A stretch of 26,007 bases of DNA from positions 1 through 26,007 of the forward strand of contig DDWO01000010.1 of NCBI GenBank assembly GCA_002345705.1, in the 5' to 3' direction. Position numbers and translations under genes: made by a program. This DNA is from Acholeplasmataceae bacterium UBA2284 (GTDB taxonomy: Bacteria; Bacillota_I; Bacilli_A; Acholeplasmatales; Acholeplasmataceae). Positions 8,330 to 16,223 of this stretch are shown piece by piece (within the stretch, counting starts at the first letter, position 1; every line of letters starts with the position of its first letter). The notes under the pieces are model-generated. The model saw only the letters and a list, made by a program, of their open reading frames with translations. It ran no database searches and had not been told where the DNA came from.

Positions 8330-9178
8330 TTATTTACTAACAATTCTAGGCATTTCTGTTAATGTGAAATTCGCAGAATTGATTCGATATGTGTTGGTTC
8401 CATCGCCTTCAATTTGCTCAGGATTTGTAAAATAGAGTTCACTATTTCCCTTAACCTTAACATTGAGTAAGCTTGTAATGTTAATATATATTTTAATCTT
8501 AGAGAATATATTTATCGAGTTAGGATCATAGAAAACACTGTTGTTTTTTATGATTAAATTGATGATTACATTGTTTCGTTTTGTATGCTCATTATAGAGA
8601 AGAAACGCTCTACTTTCATGCTCTGATGGTGGTGTAATAAATTCATAATTTACACCATTTCTTTCAAATCTAAGCTTATCAAAAGTTATGCTAGAAATAA
8701 TCTTTCCTTCAATGACACGAAATGGAATTTTTACAGAAACAAATCGATAATTTTCAGGATGATTATAGACATCCTCTTCATTTAAATCTTCTTCAATCAT
8801 ATGGAAAATCATACTTCTTCTTTGGACTAATCGTTGTACGTATCTTTCTGATTCTCCATAAATAAGCATGCGGTCCATAAACTCAATAATTGAGTAATTA
8901 GATGATGCAAACTGTTGTTCTCTAAAGAGCTCAGCACGACGATTGGTATCGTCATTGATCTTACCAACTGTTCTATTATGGAGTAAGATGAGTAAGCTAA
9001 AAAGCATGCTTGACAAAAAGGATGCAAATGCAACAAAAACAGTAGCGACACGAATGCCGATAACATTGAACATTTGATCTAGCTCATCACCATACATAAG
9101 CATCAAAACAGCCAAAAGGAATACTGTAGATCCAGCAATACCCATGACATATATAATTACATTCTTTCCATTCTTCAT
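8330..9178 (-). CDS. Unknown membrane protein with two TM helices
   Basis: Not a family I recognise. The 282-aa product has two hydrophobic helices near the N terminus (about 8-28 and 40-66). A charged helical stretch follows (about 70-125), then a soluble, beta-rich C-terminal domain with many Ile, Asn and Phe residues. This suggests a membrane-anchored protein with a large domain on one side. It converges with the epimerase-like gene, the two stops being three bases apart with no terminator hairpin between. The ribosome-binding site is weak (GAAGAAAG, 11 bases from the ATG), so the start is less certain. Confidence 0.65.
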   Translation of the reverse strand: MKNGKNVIIYVMGIAGSTVFLLAVLMLMYGDELDQMFNVIGIRVATVFVAFASFLSSMLFSLLILLHNRTVGKINDDTNRRAELFREQQFASSNYSIIEFMDRMLIYGESERYVQRLVQRRSMIFHMIEEDLNEEDVYNHPENYRFVSVKIPFRVIEGKIISSITFDKLRFERNGVNYEFITPPSEHESRAFLLYNEHTKRNNVIINLIIKNNSVFYDPNSINIFSKIKIYINITSLLNVKVKGNSELYFTNPEQIEGDGTNTYRINSANFTLTEMPRIVSK

Positions 9179-9267
9179 TTAAATCACTAACTTTCTTCAT
9201 AATCTTGTTCTCATATTATATCACTAATTTAAAAAATATATGCAATAGAGATGATATGAAAACAATC

Positions 9268-9296
9268 TTGACATTTTTCATGAAAAGACTTATAAT
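9268..9296 (+). promoter_or_regulatory. Consensus sigma-A promoter of the glp operon
   Basis: A perfect TTGACA (9268-9273), 17-base spacer and perfect TATAAT (9291-9296). The start would be near 9303, ten bases before the shared leader motif. So strong a promoter is consistent with control falling mainly after initiation, by antitermination. Confidence 0.92.
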
Positions 9297-9302
9297 CAAA
9301 GT

Positions 9303-9383
9303 GTAACTTAAGAAGAGCCAAGAGAGTTAGAGCGAGGTCAAAAAATGCTGATTCATTAGCCTTTTTGCTTTGCTATTTATTTT
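9303..9383 (+). promoter_or_regulatory. glp leader 1: purine-rich motif plus attenuator hairpin before glpP
   Basis: AAGAGCCAAGAGAG (9313-9326) recurs with one inserted base before the glpA-like gene. Four bases later a long imperfect stem forms: AGCGAGGT (9331-9338) with GCTTTGCT (9366-9373), a bulged C, then five A-T pairs and an inner GCT/AGC hairpin, followed by a T-rich stretch. This is the layout of a transcription attenuator. In Bacillus subtilis, GlpP with glycerol-3-phosphate antiterminates glp leaders; that the motif is the GlpP target is inferred. Confidence 0.6.
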
Positions 9384-9401
9384 CATTAAGGAGGTTCAAA
9401 G

Positions 9402-9941
9402 ATGAACCAAAAAGTCATTCCTGCTATTAGTAATTTTGCAGATTTTAAGAAGTTTATTTCACTTCCTTTGACGTATGGTATCCTAATGAATTTTCAACTT
9501 GCTCAGCTTCCTGATTTAATTAAGATTATGAAGGATAATAAGAAAAAAATATTTATCCATTCTGAGTTGATCAAAGGATTATCAGCAGATGAATATGGAG
9601 CAATCTTTTTAATCCAAACACTTGAGGTAGATGGCATCATCTCATCCAAGCCAAAGGTTATTGAAATTTGTAAAAAAAGAGGAGTTACAGGAGTTTTCCG
9701 CTTCTTTTTGAAGGATTCAATTTCTTTAAAGCAAAGTCTAGAGATTACTGAAAAGTTATCTCCTGATTATCTAGAAATATTACCTGCATTATCCATTGAT
9801 ATGCTATCTGAGATTAAAAAACATACAAACGCTAATATTTGGATGGGTGGTTTAATTAAGGATAAGGATCAAATTTTCAAGTGTTTAAAATCTGGAGCAG
9901 TTGCTGTAACAACAAGCAATCCTGAGTTCTGGGATATATAA
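9402..9941 (+). CDS. glpP: Glycerol uptake operon antiterminator GlpP
   Basis: An RNA-binding regulator (179 aa) that, bound to glycerol-3-phosphate, lets RNA polymerase read through leader terminators of glycerol genes. It is full length and has the family blocks in order: VIPAISN, TYGILMNFQLAQL, KKIFIHSELIKGLSADEYG, VDGIISSKP, SPDYLEILPA, WMGGLIKD and GAVAVTTSNPEFW. These match my memory of B. subtilis GlpP closely. The beta/alpha repeats suggest a small barrel. AAGGAGG (9388-9394) precedes the start. It is the first gene of the operon and carries its own attenuator, implying autoregulation. Confidence 0.93.
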   Translation: MNQKVIPAISNFADFKKFISLPLTYGILMNFQLAQLPDLIKIMKDNKKKIFIHSELIKGLSADEYGAIFLIQTLEVDGIISSKPKVIEICKKRGVTGVFRFFLKDSISLKQSLEITEKLSPDYLEILPALSIDMLSEIKKHTNANIWMGGLIKDKDQIFKCLKSGAVAVTTSNPEFWDI

Positions 9942-9964
9942 AAATATTAATAATTTAATCTAAA

Positions 9965-10014
9965 AAGAGACCAAGAGAGAAAAAATAAAGTATTGTTTGT
10001 TTTTTCTCTTTTTT
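9965..10014 (+). promoter_or_regulatory. glp leader 2: motif overlapping an attenuator stem before the glpA-like gene
   Basis: AAGAGACCAAGAGAG (9965-9979) repeats the leader-1 motif. Its 3' end is also the 5' arm of a perfect 10-bp stem, AGAGAAAAAA (9976-9985) with TTTTTTCTCT (10000-10009), followed by T residues. A protein bound to the motif would block the terminator, which is classic antitermination logic. I see no separate promoter here, so this acts as an internal attenuator between glpP and the enzymes. Confidence 0.7.
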
Positions 10015-10033
10015 ATTATTCAAGGAGGCTATT

Positions 10034-11476
10034 ATGATCTATGATTACGTAATTATCGGTTCAGGTATTATAGGGGCTACTATTGCTCGAGAATTATCAA
10101 AATACAAAGTGAATATTTTAGTGTTAGAAAAGGAAAATGATGCAGCTAATGGACAAACGATTGCTAATAGTGCAATTATCCATTCTGGACATGATCCAAA
10201 AGAGAATACCTTAAAATCAAAGCTTTGTGTTGAAGGAAATCTTATGTATGACAAGATGGAAAAGGAATTAACGATACCAATTTTAAGAACTGGTGGTTTT
10301 GTTGTTGCTAGAGGTAAGGATGAAGAAAAAGTGCTTGATGAACTCTATCATCGCGCATTAACAAATAATGTTACCGATCCTTCTATTTTGAGCTTTGATG
10401 AAGCAGTTATACTCGAGCCATTGTTAACAAAGGATGCAACAAAAATTTTATCACTACCCTCAACAAAGGTTACCTATCCATGGGCTGTTGCCTTTGCTTG
10501 CCTAGAAAATGCAATATCAAATGGCACAACATTCCAAAAGAATAGTGAAGTTACAGGAATTGAGAAAATAGAAATAGGATTTACCCTCACTATCAACTTC
10601 AAGGAAAAAATACAAGCTAAAAACATTATCAACTGTGCAGGAGTATTTGCTGATCAAATCGCTTATATGATTGAAAAGGATGTAAAATATCAAATTAAAC
10701 CTAGAAAAGGTGAATACCTAGTTTTAGATAGAAAAGCGAAATCCTTATATAATCATGTACTTTATGCACTTCCTACCGATCAAGGAAAAGGTGTACTTGT
10801 CGTTCCACAGGTTCATGGGAATGTCCTTATTGGACCTACCTCATCATTTATAGATGACAAGAGTCTTCTTTCCAATACTAGAGATGGCATCAATCAAATT
10901 AAGAAGGATGTAAAAAGGTTAGTAGATCATGTACCCTATGACTTAAACATCAGAACATTTGCTGGTATTAGAGCTTCTTCTACATTTGATGACTTTTATA
11001 TTAAGGAATCCAGTGAACATAAGGGATTTTATCATGTTGCAGGTATTGATTCACCTGGATTAACTGCAGCACCTGCAATAGCAAAATATCTTGTTGAAGA
11101 GATTATTAAAGAAAAACTAGATAAAAAAGAAAATTGGAATCCTTTTTTAAAGCATAAAAAAACTTTTCATCAAATGACAAATGAAGAAAAGGTGAAAGCT
11201 ATTAAAGATGATAAAAGATATGGAAATATTATTTGCAAATGTGAAAAGATTACTGAAAAAGAAATCGTAGATGCAATCCATGGAACACTTGGAAATGATA
11301 CCATTAAAGGAATAAGGAAACGCGCGCGCGCGGGAAGTGGTCTTTGTCAGGGTGGATATTGTGAAGGATTAGTTTTAAAATTAATCGCGCGTGAAACAAA
11401 TCAACCTTTAAAAAAAATAAACTATTATGGGACAGATACACCTATTTTAGTTAAGGAATCGAAGGTGAAATCATGA
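10034..11476 (+). CDS. glpA: GlpA-type FAD-dependent glycerol-3-phosphate dehydrogenase with BFD-like [2Fe-2S] domain
   Basis: Predicted to oxidise sn-glycerol-3-phosphate to dihydroxyacetone phosphate. The N-terminal FAD motif GSGIIG is at residues 9-14, followed by a DAO-fold body. The C-terminal BFD-like domain has four Cys (C401, C403, C438, C443) as CxC...CxxxxC for a [2Fe-2S] cluster. At 480 aa with this tail it is GlpA-like rather than the roughly 600-aa H2O2-forming GlpO. AAGGAGG precedes ATG 10034. The stop overlaps the next start as ATGA. A (CG)6 tract at 11321-11332 encodes Arg-Ala-Arg-Ala in this AT-rich gene. Family members act on related 2-hydroxy acids, but the glpP/glpK neighbours support glycerol-3-phosphate. 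Confidence 0.85.
   Translation: MIYDYVIIGSGIIGATIARELSKYKVNILVLEKENDAANGQTIANSAIIHSGHDPKENTLKSKLCVEGNLMYDKMEKELTIPILRTGGFVVARGKDEEKVLDELYHRALTNNVTDPSILSFDEAVILEPLLTKDATKILSLPSTKVTYPWAVAFACLENAISNGTTFQKNSEVTGIEKIEIGFTLTINFKEKIQAKNIINCAGVFADQIAYMIEKDVKYQIKPRKGEYLVLDRKAKSLYNHVLYALPTDQGKGVLVVPQVHGNVLIGPTSSFIDDKSLLSNTRDGINQIKKDVKRLVDHVPYDLNIRTFAGIRASSTFDDFYIKESSEHKGFYHVAGIDSPGLTAAPAIAKYLVEEIIKEKLDKKENWNPFLKHKKTFHQMTNEEKVKAIKDDKRYGNIICKCEKITEKEIVDAIHGTLGNDTIKGIRKRARAGSGLCQGGYCEGLVLKLIARETNQPLKKINYYGTDTPILVKESKVKS
11321..11332. repeat. (CG)6 dinucleotide tract inside the glpA-like gene
   Basis: Twelve alternating C/G bases in an AT-rich gene read as CGC GCG CGC GCG, Arg-Ala-Arg-Ala, although neighbouring Arg codons are mostly AGA. 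It lies just before the CxxxxC of the Fe-S domain. A shorter CGCGCG follows at about 11386. Confidence 0.9.
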
Positions 11477-12729
11477 AAGTTGATATAGCAGTTATAGGTG
11501 GAGGCGCAGCTGGTTTAGCTGCAGCAATTCAAGCATCAGATTCCAATTTAAATATTCTTATCATTGAAAGAGAAATGGAGTTAGGAGGCATTCTAAATCA
11601 GTGTATCCATACAGGATTTGGTTTAGAGTTTTTCCATGAGGAATTAACAGGTCCAGAATACGCTCACCGATTTATCGAAAGCTTGAAGGAAAAAAATATT
11701 AATGTTTTATTGAATACAACAGTAATAGACATCATTAAAAATAACGAATTTCTAATATCTATGTCAAGCATAGATAATGGATATCAAATGATTCATGCAA
11801 AGTCTGTAATATTATCTTCTGGATGTTTCGAAAGGACTCGTGGAGCAATAATGATTCCAGGAGAAAGACCTAAAGGAATCATGCCAGCTGGAAGTGCACA
11901 AAGATATTTAAATATAGATGGGTTTTTGGTGGGAAAGGATGTTTTCATTTTAGGAAGTGGAGATATTGGGCTCATCATGGCTAGACGTATGACTCTAGAG
12001 GGTGCCAAAGTGCACGGCGTTGCAGAAATCATGCCATATTCTAATGGGCTGAATAGAAATATAGCTCAATGCTTAGAGGATTTTGATATTCCCTTATATT
12101 TATCTCATACAGTTACTGACATCAAGGGTAAAAATGTATTAGAGGAAATCACCATTTCTGAGGTTGATCAAAGCTTCAATCCAATCAAAGGAACTGAAAA
12201 AACATTTAAGGTTGATACGCTTTTGTTATCTATTGGACTCATACCAGATATTCAATTATTTGAATCATTAACCATAGAAACCAGTAAAACAACAAAAAGT
12301 GCAATAGTGAATCAGCATTATCAAACCAATATTGAAGGTCTCTATGTATGCGGAAATGCACTTCATGTTCACGATCTTGTGGATTGGGTAACAAAGGAAA
12401 GTGAACTGGTCGGGAAAAAAGCTAGAAATTATTGTTTAAATGACCATAAGATAGTCAAAGATGAAAAACATATTCTTCTTAGTGAAGACATCCGCTATAC
12501 TGTTCCTCAAAAAATAGATTTCAATCAATTGAATGAACCATTTGAAATTCTTTTTAGAGTAACTAGAAAAATGGAAAAGGGTACATTCAAGATTATTCAA
12601 GATGGAAAAATCATTTATAGTAAAAAAAGAAAACATATAGCACCTGCGGAAATGGAAAAAATACTCCTTAAACCATCCGATTTTATATCAAGAAATGAAA
12701 TCACTATTGAATTGGAGGAATCAAAATGA
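11473..12729 (+). CDS. FAD/NAD(P)-binding oxidoreductase, second subunit of the GlpA-like dehydrogenase
   Basis: A 418-aa flavoprotein of the pyridine-nucleotide-disulfide type. The FAD motif GGGAAGLAAA is near residue 8. A second Rossmann motif GSGDIGLIMAR comes midway, and the SGCFERTRGAIMIPGERPKGIMPAG block seen in HcnB- and nopaline-oxidase-like subunits precedes it. No redox-active CxxC is seen, so it is not a thioredoxin-reductase-type enzyme. It starts and ends in ATGA overlaps with its neighbours, which implies tight coupling and probably a complex. The likely role is to pass electrons between the GlpA-like FAD and NAD(P) or a carrier. In this module it takes the place of E. coli GlpB. 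Confidence 0.8.
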   Translation: MKVDIAVIGGGAAGLAAAIQASDSNLNILIIEREMELGGILNQCIHTGFGLEFFHEELTGPEYAHRFIESLKEKNINVLLNTTVIDIIKNNEFLISMSSIDNGYQMIHAKSVILSSGCFERTRGAIMIPGERPKGIMPAGSAQRYLNIDGFLVGKDVFILGSGDIGLIMARRMTLEGAKVHGVAEIMPYSNGLNRNIAQCLEDFDIPLYLSHTVTDIKGKNVLEEITISEVDQSFNPIKGTEKTFKVDTLLLSIGLIPDIQLFESLTIETSKTTKSAIVNQHYQTNIEGLYVCGNALHVHDLVDWVTKESELVGKKARNYCLNDHKIVKDEKHILLSEDIRYTVPQKIDFNQLNEPFEILFRVTRKMEKGTFKIIQDGKIIYSKKRKHIAPAEMEKILLKPSDFISRNEITIELEESK

Positions 12730-13070
12730 AAAAAATAACATGCATCGTTTGTCCTGTTGGATGTCATTTGGCAATTGATGATGATATGAATGTATCAGGA
12801 AATAAATGTGAAAAAGGTAAAAACTATGCACAAATCGAAATGACTGATCCTAAAAGAATGCTTACAACCACTGTCAAAACAACCAGTTCAATCTATCCAA
12901 GATTATCTGTTAAAACTAACCATCCGATTTCAAAAAAACTAATTTTTAAAGCACTTAGCGAAATAAATGAAATTATCGTCTCTAAAGATGTTAAAATAGG
13001 AGATGTAATCATCGATAATATATTAGATACAAAAATAGATATTGTCGCTACAAAATCAATCCATATTTAG
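12726..13070 (+). CDS. DUF1667 Cys-motif protein of the glycerol-3-phosphate dehydrogenase module
   Basis: A 114-aa protein with four N-terminal Cys (C6, C9, C13, C28) as CxxCxxxC...C, the DUF1667 signature. They probably hold a metal or Fe-S cluster. The rest is a small basic domain containing the family-like YPRLSVKTNHPISK. It overlaps the previous gene by ATGA and sits between the flavoproteins and glycerol kinase, a recurrent arrangement in Firmicutes and Thermotogae-like genomes. It may stand in for the Fe-S subunit GlpC, but that role is inferred and no biochemistry is known to me. Confidence 0.8.
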   Translation: MKKITCIVCPVGCHLAIDDDMNVSGNKCEKGKNYAQIEMTDPKRMLTTTVKTTSSIYPRLSVKTNHPISKKLIFKALSEINEIIVSKDVKIGDVIIDNILDTKIDIVATKSIHI

Positions 13071-13085
13071 TCGAGGGAGAAATAT

Positions 13086-14579
13086 ATGAGTAAATACATC
13101 ATGTCAATTGATCAAGGAACAACCAGTACCAGAGCTATTATTTTTGATCGTGATAGTAATATTATCGGTATGGCAAATGAAGAAATCAATCAGATTTATC
13201 CAAATCCGGGTTGGGTTGAACATAACCCTCATGAAATATGGGTCAGTGTTTTAACTGTAATGGCAAGATCTTTATTGGAAGCAAAGCTAAAGGCTACCGA
13301 TATTCACGCGATTGGAATAACCAATCAAAGAGAAACGACTGTAGTTTGGGATAAAAAAACAGGTGACCCAATCTATAACGCAATCGTATGGCAATCTAGA
13401 CAAAGCGACTACATTTGTAGTGAACTTAAGAATAAAGGCTATACTGAATTATTCAACAAAAAAACAGGCTTGCTTATCGATGCCTATTTTTCTGGAACTA
13501 AAATAAAATGGATACTAGATCATGTTTCTAAGGCTAAAGAAAAGGCTATAAAAGGTGAGTTAAGCTTTGGAACAATCGATTCATGGATATTATATAAGCT
13601 AACGGGTAATGTGCATGCTACTGATTATACAAATGCAAGTCGTACCTTGCTATTCAACATTCATGAGTTAAAGTGGGATGAAGAATTATGTAAGATATTG
13701 GATATTCCGATGTCAATGCTTCCTGAAGTGAGATCATCCTCTGAAATTTACGGATATACTATCCCTTACCACTTCTTTGGTCAATCAGTTCCAATTAGTG
13801 GAATTGCTGGTGACCAACAATCTGCACTATTTGGACAAGCTTGTTTCGAAAAAGGGATGGTAAAGAATACATATGGAACTGGATGTTTTATGCTAATGAA
13901 TACTGGAAATAAACCTATCCATTCTGATCACGGGCTATTAACAACCATAGCTTGGGGTATTGATGGTAAGATTACTTATGCTTTAGAGGGTAGCGTTTTT
14001 GTAGGAGGGTCTTCAGTTCAATGGCTTCGTGATGGTATTAAATTGATATCTTCAGCTTCTGAGACTGAAAAGTTAGCTTTATCACTTGAATCCAATGAAG
14101 GCGTGTATATCGTTCCAGCATTTGTAGGATTGGGAACTCCATACTGGGATTCAGATGCTAGAGGTGCAATGTTTGGATTAACAAGAGGAACTACAAAGGA
14201 ACATATAACAAGAGCTGTACTGGAATCAATTTGCTATCAATCTATGGAAGTGTTAAGAGCTATGGAAGAGGATACTAAAATTCCAATCAAAGAGTTTAAA
14301 GTAGATGGTGGAGCAACTGTAAATAATTTCTTGATGCAGTTTCAAGCAGATATTCTAAACTTAAGTGTTGAAAGACCTGTTATACAAGAAACGACTGCAC
14401 TTGGTGCAGCTTATCTTGCTGGTTTAGCAACAAAATATTGGAATTCTATCGATGAGATTAAATCTTCCTGGAAACTAGAAAAGGCATTTCATCCTTGGAT
14501 GAATGAAGAAACTAGAAATAAAAATATTAAGGGATGGAAGATTGCTGTTGAAGCAACTAGACACTATAAATTGAAATAA
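13086..14579 (+). CDS. glpK: Glycerol kinase
   Basis: Phosphorylates glycerol with ATP to sn-glycerol-3-phosphate, which is both the substrate of the upstream dehydrogenase and the effector of GlpP. The 497-aa length is usual for FGGY glycerol kinases. SIDQGTTSTRAIIFD (ATP loop), GWVEHNPHEIW, NQRETTVVWD, the GIAGDQQSALFGQ block and VDGGATVNNFLMQFQADIL are all present. H229 in PYHFFG sits where Gram-positive GlpK enzymes carry the His phosphorylated by HPr, so activation by the PTS is possible. A GAGGGAGA site precedes the start. No glpF or other glycerol transporter lies in the window. Confidence 0.96.
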   Translation: MSKYIMSIDQGTTSTRAIIFDRDSNIIGMANEEINQIYPNPGWVEHNPHEIWVSVLTVMARSLLEAKLKATDIHAIGITNQRETTVVWDKKTGDPIYNAIVWQSRQSDYICSELKNKGYTELFNKKTGLLIDAYFSGTKIKWILDHVSKAKEKAIKGELSFGTIDSWILYKLTGNVHATDYTNASRTLLFNIHELKWDEELCKILDIPMSMLPEVRSSSEIYGYTIPYHFFGQSVPISGIAGDQQSALFGQACFEKGMVKNTYGTGCFMLMNTGNKPIHSDHGLLTTIAWGIDGKITYALEGSVFVGGSSVQWLRDGIKLISSASETEKLALSLESNEGVYIVPAFVGLGTPYWDSDARGAMFGLTRGTTKEHITRAVLESICYQSMEVLRAMEEDTKIPIKEFKVDGGATVNNFLMQFQADILNLSVERPVIQETTALGAAYLAGLATKYWNSIDEIKSSWKLEKAFHPWMNEETRNKNIKGWKIAVEATRHYKLK

Positions 14580-14602
14580 GAGCGTGATTATATCATAAAT
14601 CT

Positions 14603-14619
14603 TATAATAGGTTTATAAT
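14603..14619 (+). promoter_or_regulatory. Possible promoter(s) before the Rieske gene
   Basis: Two TATAAT hexamers (14603-14608 and 14614-14619) lie in the 66-base gap after glpK, without a good -35. No terminator separates glpK from the Rieske gene, so readthrough is also likely. Confidence 0.35.
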
Positions 14620-14645
14620 AAATATATAAACATAGGAGGGCATAT

Positions 14646-14969
14646 ATGTTACATTTTGCATTAGACTATAACGATATAGTAATCGAATTTAAGAAAAAAG
14701 TTGTGGTTGAAGGTATACCAATTATGGTAACTTTACTAGCAGATAAAGTATATGCAATCCAGGACAAATGTACACACTTAGGTGGTTCGTTATCAAAGGG
14801 AACTGTTGAAAACACTGATGTTAAATGCAGATTGCATGGGGCAAAATTTGATTTGAAAACAGGTAATGTCATCGATAAAGCACACGTTGGCTTTATAAAA
14901 ATGCCTACTAAAAAAGCTAAAGTCTATAGAACCGAAGTTATTGATGGAAAAATATTTATCGAACTATAA
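14646..14969 (+). CDS. Rieske-type [2Fe-2S] ferredoxin-like protein
   Basis: A soluble 107-aa protein made of a single Rieske domain. The ligands are C42-x-H44 in KCTHLGG and C61-x2-H64 in CRLHGAKFD, the two-Cys/two-His pattern that holds a Rieske [2Fe-2S] cluster. The GG after CTH and the KFDLKTG text are also usual. It has no membrane anchor or oxygenase domain, so it resembles stand-alone Rieske ferredoxins (NirD or biphenyl-ferredoxin type). AGGAGGG precedes ATG 14646. As last gene of the glycerol operon it may serve as electron carrier for the flavoprotein module; this is inferred from position only. Confidence 0.9.
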   Translation: MLHFALDYNDIVIEFKKKVVVEGIPIMVTLLADKVYAIQDKCTHLGGSLSKGTVENTDVKCRLHGAKFDLKTGNVIDKAHVGFIKMPTKKAKVYRTEVIDGKIFIEL

Positions 14970-14994
14970 TTGATTTAAATGAGTATAAAAATAT

Positions 14995-15029
14995 AACGTA
15001 GACACAAGTTTGAGTGTCTACGTTTTTTT
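14995..15029 (+). terminator. Rho-independent terminator of the glycerol operon
   Basis: A perfect 11-bp stem (14995-15005 with 15014-15024) with an 8-base loop is followed by a T run to 15029. Confidence 0.9.
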
Positions 15030-15055
15030 ATTATGAGAGAAAAAATGGATTGATT

Positions 15056-15598
15056 TTATGAATATATCGTAGTGAGGTCATTAGCACTTTTTCTTGTCTT
15101 TGGTTGACCTTTTGATTCTACAAATCCGACCATAACTAATCCAGCAACAATCTCATTTGTACTTAAACCAAGAACTTCTTTAAAAAGATCGGATTCAATA
15201 TACTTTGGAGTTTTCCAAAAACTACCATATCCATCTTCCTCTAAAAGTAGTAAGAAATTCTGAATTACAGCAGATATTGCTTGTAGATCCTCTAGCTCAT
15301 CTGCGTAATTGACATTTCTTGGCATGACAAATGCAACAACCATAGGAGCTTGGAATACCTTCTCAATTGTTTTTTTCATATCTTCTTTTTGATCATCTTT
15401 GAATTCACTTAAAAAACGATGAATAAATAGAGATCTCCCAGACCCTTCAAGAATGATAAATCGCCATGGTTCTCTCATTTTGTGGTTAGGTGCATAAACA
15501 GCATAATCCAAGAGTTCAATGATTTGCTTGCTCTCAACTTTAGTATTTGTAAACTTGTTACTGCTAACTCTACTTCGAATAATTTCTTTAACTGACAT
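15056..15598 (-). CDS. Nitroreductase-family FMN oxidoreductase
   Basis: A small (180 aa) single-domain nitroreductase-family protein of the YdjA-like kind, expected to be an FMN dimer using NAD(P)H. Visible features are the N-terminal R-S-R-V-S-S-N-K-F segment (FMN phosphate side), APNHKMREPWRFIIL, a central helical insert, SAVIQNFLLLLEEDGYGSFWKT, and a C-terminal GFVESKGQPKTRKS tail. Natural substrates of this family are often unknown. It has its own promoter and a GGGAG site. Its stop lies near the end of the convergent glycerol operon, whose terminator separates them. Confidence 0.88.
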   Translation of the reverse strand: MSVKEIIRSRVSSNKFTNTKVESKQIIELLDYAVYAPNHKMREPWRFIILEGSGRSLFIHRFLSEFKDDQKEDMKKTIEKVFQAPMVVAFVMPRNVNYADELEDLQAISAVIQNFLLLLEEDGYGSFWKTPKYIESDLFKEVLGLSTNEIVAGLVMVGFVESKGQPKTRKSANDLTTIYS

Positions 15599-15621
15599 GT
15601 TAACATCTCCCTTATAACAAT

Positions 15622-15650
15622 ATCATACATCCAAAACTAATAATTTTCAA
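15622..15650 (-). promoter_or_regulatory. Promoter of the nitroreductase gene
   Basis: On the - strand, TTGAAA (15650-15645), a 17-base spacer and TATGAT (15627-15622) lie just upstream of the ribosome-binding site. Confidence 0.75.
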
Positions 15651-15670
15651 AGCACTTGATTTTATGCAGC

Positions 15671-15710
15671 AAAAAAAGAGTAAAAGGAAAGAGGTTACCC
15701 CTTTTACTCT
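15671..15710 (-). terminator. Rho-independent terminator of the small membrane-protein gene
   Basis: AGAGTAAAAGG (15677-15687) pairs with CCTTTTACTCT (15700-15710). On the - strand the stem is followed by seven U, so it ends transcripts coming from the 15734-16153 gene. Confidence 0.85.
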
Positions 15711-15733
15711 AAAGGGAGTGATGCAGTATTTGA

Positions 15734-16153
15734 TTAAATGATACGTTTCGGGTGAAGAGGATTCCCTTGTGTCTCTTGAAATAGTTTGTCGCGAACCATG
15801 TCAAGAGCTGCTGTGATCAGCATGAAAAGGAGTGCCATGAGAATTGAAAATTGCAAGTTAAAACTTACAAAAGCGTACATTACAAAACCTACTGCAACTA
15901 AAATATACAGATAATGCATAATTTTGCTTAATCTAGGTTTGTATACACTGAGTTTATTGAAGCCTTCTTCTTGAAGAACAACAACAAAGACGATGAAAAG
16001 TATATAACCTATCATTCCTCCATAAAGGAGTAGCAAAGACGTATTATGTGTGGAATCATGATTTGGCATGATTGCACTAATTAATCTTCCACCAAAAATG
16101 TAGATGGCGATAAAGATTCCAATGATAAGACTAAATTTAATTATGTTTTTCAT
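15734..16153 (-). CDS. Small four-TM membrane protein, unknown function
   Basis: I do not recognise a family. The 139-aa product has four hydrophobic segments (about 5-28, 42-60, 80-100 and 102-120) and short polar loops. The C-terminal tail (VRDKLFQETQGNPLHPKRII) is positively charged and probably cytosolic. AAAGGA precedes the start, and a promoter-like element lies between it and the next upstream gene. It ends at a strong terminator. It lies on the same strand as, and downstream of, the tandem-peptide precursor gene, so it could belong to the same response. Confidence 0.6.
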   Translation of the reverse strand: MKNIIKFSLIIGIFIAIYIFGGRLISAIMPNHDSTHNTSLLLLYGGMIGYILFIVFVVVLQEEGFNKLSVYKPRLSKIMHYLYILVAVGFVMYAFVSFNLQFSILMALLFMLITAALDMVRDKLFQETQGNPLHPKRII

Positions 16154-16185
16154 AGATGATCATATCCTTTCAAGCTAATCAAGTT

Positions 16186-16213
16186 TGTATATTATGATAG
16201 ACTAATGATTCAA
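16186..16213 (-). promoter_or_regulatory. Possible promoter of the 139-aa membrane-protein gene
   Basis: On the - strand, TTGAAT (16213-16208), a 16-base spacer and TATACA (16191-16186). Similarity to consensus is moderate. Confidence 0.4.
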
Positions 16214-16223
16214 CATATCTATG

